DNA of 64,000 nt, taken from Micrasema longulum (taxonomy: Eukaryota; Arthropoda; Insecta; Trichoptera; Brachycentridae). The stretch lies in assembly GCA_022494885.1 (NCBI GenBank), contig JAGVSM010001307.1, forward strand, positions 62,001-126,000, given 5' to 3'. The notes beneath the pieces were generated by a model that worked only from the letters and a program-made list of their open reading frames with translations, was not told the DNA's origin and searched no databases. The translations under genes and the position numbers were made by a program. This document shows positions 45,801-57,800 of the stretch, piece by piece. The first letter of the stretch is position 1, and every line of letters begins with the position of its first letter.

Positions 45801-48800
45801 AGTATATTTATTATCTTTCCATATATAATTCCTCTGTACGTGTGATGTCACCGTACTCCTAAACGGCTTAACCGATTTACGTGTGGTTTTCAGAGAAATA
45901 TAGATCTTTGCGCTGTGCGTGTTCATATGTATTCAAATCTTCAATCGAATATGTAAAAAATAAATTAGGAGCATAAATTTTTTATTCATCGATCTACCAG
46001 GGTTGCATTCGATGAGAATGCATTTGCAAAAAAATGGAAAGATGTTGGTTTTTTGTGTATAAAAAAAGTTTGTTTTTGAATGTTTACAAACAGCGTTTGT
46101 TTTTTGTGGATCTCAATCAGATTCTTTCCTTAAACTTTTATAATTTCTACCCATTTATTTATTTTTACGGATTTTTGGTAATACTAAAATAATATTAAAT
46201 CCAAAACATTCATTTAAATCGTATTCCTAAATTAGTACACCCCTATGTTGGTAAGAAGACCGGAGTTTGACGTTTGCAAAAAGAATGCCATATTTGAAAA
46301 AATGTTTATTTTATGTTTTGGAATTCATCCATAAACAAGTACCTCGGTACCTACTTAAATTCAATATTGTTTGAATATTAACAATTTTTAGTTTTGGAAT
46401 TTAATCACAAACAAGTACCTAGGTACCTACTTATTAATGAAATGTCTTTTTCCAAGGTAATAAATAATAGCCGCCAACGTTCGGGCAGGACAACGTCTGT
46501 CGGGTCCGCTAGTTATATTATATAAAGCTACGTTTTGCACCAAAAACATAGTGTTATTAGTTATTAGTAAAAATCTAAAAATCTGCATGATTATTCCTCT
46601 TGCCCCGTTATCCGGGGTCAGAGTATCATTGCAGGTTATCTCCTAATATACTCATAATATAGATATTAACTACTTCAATACAAATAATTAATCGCCTATT
46701 AAATTTGTACCTGCAATCATTCAAATGAACAAGAAAGAAGGCTTTTGTTATAATTCGGGACAAGATTGACAAACGAAAGCATTGTCAAAAATTATTTATC
46801 TTTAAAGAAATGGTAACATTTTGATTTTGGAACAACAACACAACAGTTTTGTAGGGCCAGACCGCGAAACTTCAGAGGAACATTCCTAATGGTAAGCTTT
46901 CTGGAAAATTCTAATTTATTTTTTCCAAAAAGTCATTAAAAAAATTATGATCTCAAAATGGCGAAAATGAAACTCAAAAATGGCAAGTTCAGTCTTTTCA
47001 CTTTGCAATGTGTTTTCAGATACCAACAGTTGGTGCCAAATTCCTACTATTGTCTGGAATATTCCTGGCTGGATCATGCAACTTACTTTTTGGGTAAGCT
47101 TTTTAATAATGAATTTAATTCAAATCACAAATTGTTTTACACCACTTAATAAATAATTTATTTTTCGATTTAAGGATAATCAATAATCAATTAATTACAC
47201 ATAAAATCACTGCAATATGTTGGGATATGATCCGTCAAAAATTATTCAATTACAGTTATTAAGAAAAGATGATCAGTGATTTTTCATTTTTTTTATATCT
47301 TAATTAAAAAAAAATTTATACCTTAATTGACTGTTAAACTAAGCCAAAAGACTGGGCTGACTGGTACTGACGTACCTCGCCCTGTGGTCTCTTTATAGGC
47401 CACGTTCCTTTGTTCTTCATGTCTCCACGGTAGGAACGATGTTAATGTACTGCAGGACTTTGCTCTCCTCGTTATGTGCAATACTGTAGACTTACAGAAT
47501 ATGATGTATTGCACTCAATATAAAATGATGACTTACTTCATCGGTCGTCGCACTATATTTCAGGTGAAACGATTTAGCACGTGAGTGTGTCATCGATCAT
47601 GGACTATGAACCCCGCACATTTGACGTTGAAATGTCCAAACTATTTTTTTTTGTACTTGGCATGTTTCCAATTTAAATCGTTGCTCATTTTGTTCCTTGA
47701 AAATAAATAAATAAGCACTGTAAATAATTAAAGCTGCCTGGAGTACATCCACGACTATGCGACCTTCACGACGTTCTGCTTCGTGATCCGCGGGCTGGAG
47801 GCCGTGGGGGCGAGCGCCTACTCCACGGCCAGCTATGTGTTTGTGGTCAACACGTTCCCCAACAACATCGGTTCCGTGCTCGGCATCCTGGAGACCTTCA
47901 TCGGCCTGGGGATGTCCGCAGGCCCGGCCATCGGAGGGATACTCTATTCCGTGAGACACGTTTTTTATTTTAAAGAATTATTTAAATTTGAGTAAATCTC
48001 AAATTCTTGATTTGAATGAATCTGAAATATTGCTACCCTATAGTCTATAGTCCTTAAAATATAGCTTGATTTAAATGACACTAATGTCACTAGCGATGGG
48101 AAATCACTGATCTCTGATGAAATCATTGTGTGTTTTGTAATATAAATAATAAAGATGTACTTAAATTAATTGTAAACATAAATATGTAGTGTTTAAAACT
48201 GTCTGAATATTTTGTTAATTATCTCGTTAGTTAGTTTAGTTAGTTTTCTTTGTTTATTCTCAAACGTAAAAATATTTTTAACAAAAAAGTAAACTGTTTA
48301 GTGTCCTCGGCACGGGTAACCCCAGTGAGGTCCCATTATTTTTATTAGCTACATTTCTATGGATAATTATTTTGTAATTTTTTAATAGTAATAAATAAAT
48401 AAATTTATTATTTCCCTTCAGGACTGCCAACGAATTCACTCTTGTAATAAAATTCCCTGAATCCTCGGGGAGTTTTAATTCAATCCTGAATACATACTCT
48501 GTGAATTCAAATCATCTCTTTATAAATATTTTATGATGTTCTATAGTAACGATTAACTAATTATTTGCAAAAGCTACTTATGCTAATGATCTGGTGTTAA
48601 TTCATTTTATATTTTTTGTATGCTGACATACAAACATGTATATGTACATATTTCTCGTTATTTTTCTTTTTCTTTTTATACCCATGTTCTTAATATTGTT
48701 TTTTAATTTTTGTATGTCTAATTAACTCATTATATTGTTATATTTTATATTGTAAAAAGCACTTGTGCCGTATAATAAATAAATAATAATAATATTAAGT

Positions 48801-51800
48801 TTCAAGTATTTCTGTGCCCGAGTGGATGAAGAAGACAGTTTTTTGTGTGAAATAAAACCAGATCTGTGGATAAGTGTTTTCTATTCGATAGGACGGAAAT
48901 AAGTCCGCCTCGTAGAGTAGTGGTTGATGCGTTCGCCTACCACGCTTGAGATCCTCTGTTTGATTCCTGTTAAGCCACTGTATAATATTGGTTATGAAGG
49001 TGGTTCTTCACCGCGATATTTCATTGTAAAGCGTAAGACAGAAACGATCTGTATGAGCTGCAATTGGAATTTCAATACTGTAGCCTATGAGCCACCGGGT
49101 GCGGATACGGAGATGACGATGATTATTTAAAGATGGTTTAAATAATATTGTGTTTAGTAAACCTCGGTCTTTGAGGTCATAAAACCAATCGATATGTGAC
49201 CTGTTTACGTGATTACACGGCATATCTGAGTGATTTGTTACGAAATATATTATTTCTCATTCAACAATTAAATGAAAACATTTATGTCAATAGAAAGCTG
49301 ACGCAATACTCAGATAGTGAGTTATGAATCAATGTTAGGATAGTTCTCTCATAGATGTGAAAATATTGCCAATAATTACCCAGAGTGTAATTAATAATTA
49401 ATTGCTAAAGAAACAAACATCACAATTTGCTTCAAATGATAATGGTTTTGACATAGCAAATCTCAGCATCTATGACGGTCATAATAACGTCACTGTTCGT
49501 AAATTATTATTTTTTAAATATTACTAAAGCGAGGTTTCAAAGGGTATCCATCCTCTTGACAGCAATAAGGAGCACGACTAGACGATATTTCCCCTTTCTT
49601 TCTTAAACAATCCGCCTACCGTACATTCACAGACTGGACCGCTGTGCACGTGCAAACCGCGAGCCCACTGCGTGATATCGCATGATTGGCCCATTTCACA
49701 CCATGGCAAAAATCTACCCGGCATGATAAAATACAATATGGCGGATCGATATTTATTATTTTACAATTATTTGTTTATTTAATGCCTGACAAACGCAATA
49801 ACCAGTACACCATGAGACCGACTAATCTCCAGTCGATTTCCTTTTGCAGGACTTTTGTCTGAGAGTACTCGCTATATTTGAATAATGATTTTGATAAAAT
49901 TATCATTAAAATCTCTTTTGTCAAGTTTTGCCATATTATTTCAATCGGGTTGTGGTCGAATTTGAATTCGGTTGAATTTTCTTCGACATTTTGACTACCA
50001 TTGTAAGAGCCATCTTCAGGGTGAACTAGTTTTACGGCTCCTACAACGGTAGCCAAAACGTCAGAACGAATCCTACCTGCACATGATCACCCAAAAAAGA
50101 GGATACAAATTGATAACAGTGACCACCTTTAAAAGATAACATGCCCCTGAAACGTGTTTTATGTTTAGGAAGGTAGGGGGCTTTGGTCTCCCGTTCTACG
50201 TGCTCGGCATCGCCATGGTCATCACCATGCCCATCAACTGGATGCTCTTACCTAATCAGGAAGGTAAGAAGTCTGCTTCATTAATGATTTTATATCATTA
50301 TCATATTTATTTAAGCAGAAATAAAGATATTCTCAGATAGGCGAATCTAGGAATTCACAGTGTTAACAAAAAAGGGATTGTAATTATGTAAAAAGTAATA
50401 GTCATTGAGTTTTGTATATATATAAAGATAATTTTTTTTTTTTTAAATAACGTATCCCTAACTCTGAGGATAAGAGCCCCGTGTTGAGTTGGGATACAAA
50501 ATAATGGAAAGTGGAAGCATGCATATTATTAAGGAATATTAAAAATAAAAATGTCGGCCTCGTTGTGTAATGGTCAGCGCGTTTGCCTACCATCCAAGAG
50601 GTCTCGGGTTCGATTCCTGACATGGTTGATATAAAATACTTATTTAAAAAGGGGTTTTTACCCTAGAATATTTCATAGTCCCTGGGCCTCGATTATGATG
50701 GGAAGACAAAATTTATCTTCAAGTTTATCTATCTAGTAAAATTAAGTTTTCTGTATGAAAAATAGAATATGTTTACAATTTTTCTTTCTGAACATGTTTA
50801 ATTACCGGTTACCGACGAAGATATTTTGAATTTTCATACAAATATGCACAGTTTCGTACATAAATATCGATATTAGTTTATACCGTCTCAGTATATACCG
50901 ATGAAGATGGCCGTTCATAATCGCGGCCCTGGACTGGAACCTGAAGCGTAAGACTGATCATCTTATCTTCATGTCATAAAAATGATCAAGATGCGCTGTA
51001 ATTCAAGATAATGCAGTGCCCTATGCACCATTCGGTTCGGAAAGGGAATGATGATAAAAAATAAAAATTATTACATAAAACATAAATTTTCATTCAATCA
51101 ATTCAATTCATTTATTTTAAATATAACATATACATTACAAACATACATTCAATAATATTATAAAAAAGAAAAAAGTACATGAAAGAGACTCATGTCAAAG
51201 TGGTAGGAGAATCCTGCTCCGGAAAACCCCTTCGGATACATGGAACAGACCAATATCCAGAGCGATGTTGTTCCGCATAGCGGTAGCCCTTCCAACAGGC
51301 ATAACCATAGGCAGGTTGGTCCTGTATATCGTACCTGTAGAAATTATAACGGACTCAGTATTGATGTAGACATTTTTAACTGCACGTTGCATTTGTACAG
51401 AAAATTCTTCATGGGGTCGATTATTTGGGATAGTTGCTGAATGTGCATCTTGAGTGGTTTATGCTATGTATATGTGCCGGATGTAATGTATATGTTTGTG
51501 TATGTTTTATATGTGCGTTCATGTGTGTGCGTGGATGGCTCGGAGTGTACATTCGGTATTTTTATTTATTTTAATTTATTACCTCCATGGAAAACGCCAA
51601 TGTCAACAATTATCCTTTTCTCACTTAAAATTCTTATTTATTTTTTGTCACATTTAATGTTTATATCTTTTAAAATTATGAAAACTTAATTGGTCTTTTT
51701 ATGTTAAAATTTTTTTGTTTTTAGTACTTATTTTGTATGACTGTATGTTTTCTAAATAAAATAAATAAATATGAAACAATATATGCTGACGCTGTCTTAG

Positions 51801-54800
51801 GTAATTATCAGGAACATACAAACCAATGCTCATCATAATCTCAGAATTATTGATCATACCGCGCAACAATCGATGCAATGTCTCACAGTAGTCTCCTGCA
51901 ATATCATTCGACTATATCATTATTGGGCGTCCGGCGTAAGACCTTTATAGATTACCCGAATTCGACCAGTTTATCATCGCTGCTCCGTACAACAAACGTC
52001 TTTCTCTGCAGACTGCTCGGTGTCCAGCCAGAGCGGGAGCCTGCTGGAACTGGTGAAGGTGCCGGCCGTCGTCATCACGGGGCTGGTCATCGTGGTCGTG
52101 TCCAACACCTGGGCCTTCCTGGACCCCACGCTGGAGCCGCACCTGCGTCAGTTCGACCTGAGCGCCGAGCAGGTCGGCCTCATCTTCCTGCTGTTCTCGG
52201 GTCTGTACGGGATATTCAGCCCCGTATGGGGCTATCTGGCCGACAGGTGAGTGCATTGAAGTTCAGCAACTTAGTTTGGTTATACTCGGCTCGAGACACA
52301 AACTAGCCAGTCCCCGAAGCTAGGTATTTTATTTACATACACATCCCGGCCAATATTTTCCAAAAATTTTGCAATTCTAACTAATGTGAATCCAGCTCAA
52401 AGTGTTTCTCCAATTTGAAATATTCCCAAAGTTTTATTGAATTGTAGTGAAAATGTAATTATTTTAGAGGGATTTTAATGAATTTGTAGTATTATTTAAC
52501 ACATTTTATCTGGAGATATAAATAAAATAACTTTGTTTTATGAACCACTTTTTATTGACACAACCGACTAGTTTTGGCAACTACACGTCGCCCTCTTCAG
52601 GGTAATATAATAACTGAACATATGTATGTAAAAGAAACAAACATTTAAATAAGCGGTAAAGGTTTTTGTACAATTTTACATAATTTAGTTACGGAAAATG
52701 ATGTTTAAAAAATACTTTTCACATAATCGATCATTTACAGTGGGTCTAATTGGACCCATCTCCGGTAGGTTAACAGATATATGTATTTTTTAAAACCTCT
52801 GAACTTTCTTATTGGAGCATTGTTGTATAAAAGGTGAGGTGATCAGTCTTATACTTCAAATACAAGTTCGAGAACATTAAAATATTACAGTGTAGAACCA
52901 CCTGTAAATCCAATATTATTTCATGTCCACCATTCAAGCAATAAGAACCCAGGACCTCAAAAATGGTAGGCGAACACACCAACTTATCTCGACTCGATTT
53001 TATTTTTCGGGATTTTTACCTAAGAGTAGCCGATTGATTCAAAAATGCTCGTCCAGGGTTCTGGTTCTTTTTCACACCCGGAACTGTATTCTTTATCAGC
53101 TCAGATACAGAATAAATCACTATAGTATGCTATATAATAGAGAATGTTTATAATTGCAGAATAAATCGTCACTGGTGTATGATGGTTTGGGGACTCCTGT
53201 TCTGTACTGTGGGCCTTCTCATTCTGGGGCCTTCTCCCTTGCTGCCGTTTCTAAAAAGGTTTATTTTATTTTTACTTATTATGTATATATTATGACCGTG
53301 ATTCACTTATTCATAAAAAAAAAGTATTCCAGTAAAATTCACAAAATTTAACATGTTTGGTGCTGTGAAAAAATATGTTGTTTACGCTTGTTTATATTGT
53401 CCTTTCAAGCCTAATGGTGAGCTTCTCAATGAAGTTGGCTGTAGTATTGGCCTGATGTAAAAAGGCTGTAACATGACTTGTCAGAAAATAACGAGAACTT
53501 GTTAATATCCCTATTATTTAAATTGGAATATTTCTGAAGCGAACAATTTTTGAAAAAAGTTAATTTATTATCCCAACATTTTGAAATGCATTCATTCTTC
53601 CTGAATGCATGACAATTTACTGTTAATGATTACCTGTGAGGATAATGATTGGTCTGTTGAACAGCCTACAAAAAGAGGAGAATCTATGCTGGGATTACCA
53701 GTTTTACTCTTTTTTTACTACAATTTTAATTTTTTTTAATTGATTTCATTATTTTAATTTATTCTCGGTTTTATGGATTACATTTTTACATACCTTTAAT
53801 TTTTTTTACTATCCACTTTAAAAAAATATATATATTATAAACCTCGAAAGTACATTGTAATTGGCAGGTTTGCTGTAATGTACATGTAAATATTAAATAA
53901 ATAAATGAACAATCTATCATTAGTTAATTTATCCCCAATTATTATGAAATTCTAGTATCCAACAACCAACACAATAATATGACCTTTATTTTTATAATAG
54001 AGGTAGGTAGTATAATTTTGAAGACTTGTAATCAAATAAAATAATAAATGTAAAGTAAAAGAAAACACAATTTCTTGTAGAGCAGAAAATTTTCTTTCAA
54101 ATGACCTTTACCATTTTTTCAAAACTTTTGCTGCTCATTTTCAAATTTGCAAAAAAAAAGACACAAGTTATATTGACACCTAATATAATAAATTACAATG
54201 AACTTTCACAAATAATTTTCTCCAACATACTTGAATGTTTTACAATTGTGTGTATTCTTGTTTTAATTGCAGTTCTCTGTGGCTTAATTTAGTAGGGCTG
54301 TCCATAATTGGGATCTCAGTGGCACTAACACTTCTCCCTACATTTCAGGGCGTGCTGACTAGTTCCATGTAAGTATTTAGACATATAGAGTTGGATTGTG
54401 ATCGGAAGCTCCAGATTGGATTTCCGTGGTCTGCTTCCCGTTTTACTGTAGATTCCTGTTTTAATTTCTGGTTATGTACTACTAGATTGTATAAATTTAA
54501 AAAAATATTTCCAAAGCTGATGTCATAATTTGATAAAAACTTAAAACGGTCACGTTATTTTTTATCTTTAAATAAAAAATTACCGCTACCTCATACTTAA
54601 CGCATATTTACTGAATCACTCAAGTAGCCACTCTCTTATTTTGCTCTTTTTACATAATGTATGTTAAATTTTAGTTCTTTTAACAATAAATTAAAAATAC
54701 TAGGTGCTAAATATTTATTTAAAGTTATACCACGAAACTTATTGCGTATTTTTGGTACAGTAGTAATACCATTATTATACGTGAAGCTTATACTATGGTC

Positions 54801-57800
54801 GCCATATTTATTATTTTTCATCAGTGAGGAAGGCGGGTGCGGAGACAACCTGGCCACATACAGCATCGTGGCGGGTGTTTGGAGCTGCATGTACTCGCTG
54901 GGGGAGGTCATCGGGCCCTCGCTAGGGGGCGTTCTGCTGAGGAACTTCGGCTTCCCCATCTGCTCCACTGTCATGGCGGCCCTGACCTTTGTGCTGGTAA
55001 TGCATTCTTTCAGCTTCGGATCAAATGAATTTGATAAATAATGAATCAACAAGCAAGCGTATTTATACCATTCAAACGCAGCTTGATGAAGTGCTTTAAC
55101 TTCACACTGAATTAGGATACTAAGGTTGACCTAATGATTTGTTACGTATGCGTCACCGCCCTTCTAGCGCAGTCAGGCTTCCCGGCATAAACGGGAGAAG
55201 CATCCTCCCAGGCTAGGCGAAAAGGCAAAGCCGGAAGGTAAGAGCACCACTGCGCCGACTATAAGTCAACCTCGATAACCCTGAAAAGGACTTTCCACCT
55301 GATCCTAATGGTGAAGAGAGGCTAAAAACGAAAGAGCGAAGATCACCCAGAGAGAAGACATATTAAAAGGCGATGTTCACTCCTCAGAGATCACAGCTCA
55401 ACTTATTTATTAAAATGAAGCGCATATGTTTTATAGCGCTGTACGTCGGACCTAAGCAAAGTTTCCTGTATTTAACACTGAGTGAGACAGAGTGGAAGGG
55501 GTCTCGTACTAACCCCACCACTCCCGGCTCTACCTCCACCGCTGAGTCTGTAAAAGGCGGGACCTAGTGTCCGGACAGGCCTTTTCGTCACGAGACCGCA
55601 ATCGTAATCGAGAGTAGTGATTATGATAAAGATAAAATAATATATTGCGAATTTTGAATTTTTTTTCCTACAGGCGCTGGTGACACTGACCTTCTTCTCT
55701 CTGAAGGAGGCGAGCAAGATGTCTGCCGGGGGCTCAGATTCCTTCAGCGACTCGGTCCGCACCAGCGGCTTCCTGGCCAGCCCCGAGACCCCGGCCGAGG
55801 ACCAACCCCTGCTGAGCAGCGGCAGCTCCGGCAGCCGCCCCCCACCCCGGAGAGTCCGCCAGAGCTACGGAGGGACAGGTGAGTGGAAACGCATACGCTG
55901 TTTATATTTGTAGGATTTTTGCTAGATGATGCAGGGAGCTCCTACCCCAGTTGGAGATGATGGAATGAAACGACGTTATGCTTCGATGTGTATTTATTAC
56001 ATCTTGAACAATATATAGAATCGGCAATGGAGCGCGAGAGTTACTGACCGAACTAAGTGTTTAACTGGTGGTACCTAAGGGTGTTACTGCTTATATAATA
56101 GCTGTCCATAATGTTTTCTTTACTTCCTACATGGTGAGGAATTGAGGTCTTTTTCTATTTCCCTGACTGTCAGCAATTTGACATCCGTGCTAGGTTATCA
56201 GTAATTTGGATGTTTTGACTATTTATTGTTACTGTATGATTTTTTAATTATTTTTTTATTTAGTTGATTTTTTTTTTTTTTTTTAAATATACGTAAGAGG
56301 TAAAACAGAGTATTCAAAAAATAAAAAGGATAATTACATAGCAATGAAATACATATTAAAAGTAAAAATAGTAAACAAAAATCTCACAAAGGCATGGCCT
56401 GTTTGTGGGTATACAAGAAATGTTTATGAATTTTTGCTTCTATAATAAATAAGACAGTTATAATATTTTTGTGTAAAATAAGAAAGAGAAAATAAAATAT
56501 TCTGTAAAAGATTATATGGTATTTTTTATAAGTTATAGTAATTAAACAAGGAAATAAAAAATATTAAAAAACATAAAAATATTCCTTATTATTAAAGGGC
56601 AACAAAATATATCATAGAAAAAAAGAGTTCATATCTTTAGTTTGATCCAGGATAGTGCATGTTTTTTAAAAGAAGGATAATTTTAAAGTTTGGGATCAAT
56701 GAAATATTATCAGTAAAAAAAAAATTTAAAACTTTTGGGCCTATGAAATATGCATATCTCTGTGCGAGCCTCGTTTTACAATGTGGTATTTCTAACACAC
56801 GATTCCTTCTTTGACTTGATCTATTTGAAGTACTTGTAAATAAATTTTGGTTCTCAAACATATATTTTAAACATTGAAAACAATATATTTGTCTTACATA
56901 TAAAAGTTTAGCTTCTTGGAACAATTGGAAAGAGGAAAAAGTGCGATTTTTGTGAAGCATTATTTTTAATATAAATTTTTGAACAGTTTCTAATGGTTTA
57001 ATATGATTGTTGTAAGCTCCCACCATCCAATTATTCCATTTACCTTCTGCACTGTCCTACCGATTGTAATATCTGAGTATTGCTAATGGTTTTAGTTAAG
57101 ACAACATTAGGTCAGATGACAGGGTGCATTGGGTTTCCGGGTGAGTCCCACACTGACCTCCCCATCCCAAAGAATGAGAATAAACTCGTGTGTGGCGTAA
57201 AATACAATGTGCTGTATTTATTTTATATTTAAAACGGTTTTATTCACAGGTGTTTCAACAAAGCACGGACATGAGTTGAATCAAAATCAACAAAATACCA
57301 CAAACACCGACGCAGCAACTGATCACTTCAAGTTAAAATATCTCTTCCAATCAAATCCAAAACCGGCAATAGACAATAACAGAGAAACAGACCTGGATAG
57401 TGAAGATTCTGTGACCATCGAAGGCCTAAGGGCGCTTATCCAGAGCGACTTCTACCAGAAATACTTGAACCAGTCATTCAACGCCATCGAGGGGAATGGA
57501 GATAAAGCCCAGCCCCTCGGAAGGAGTGAGAATCCCTTTGTTTTCCAGTTACCAGAGGAGGTGCAGTTTAAGAAGAATGACTCTGGGCTTTTTCCGAGGT
57601 TAAGTGATTTAGCTGCTAAGCAGTTGGATAAGGGATTTGTACTGCACAGCCAAAATGACTTGTTGAGGTACAATAAAGACAAAGTAAAATACTACTCCCA
57701 GAGCCGACAGCAAGATTCTGATGTAAGTAAGGCTTTACGTTCTTAACGCTAGGATTATTTATATAACCGTATAAGCCTGAATATAACGCTTTCATTCGGG

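Noticed and set aside
47597..47959. 120-codon minus-strand open frame
   Set aside because: Antisense of SLC18B1 exon 4.
51945..52256. 103-codon minus-strand open frame
   Set aside because: Antisense of SLC18B1 exon 6.
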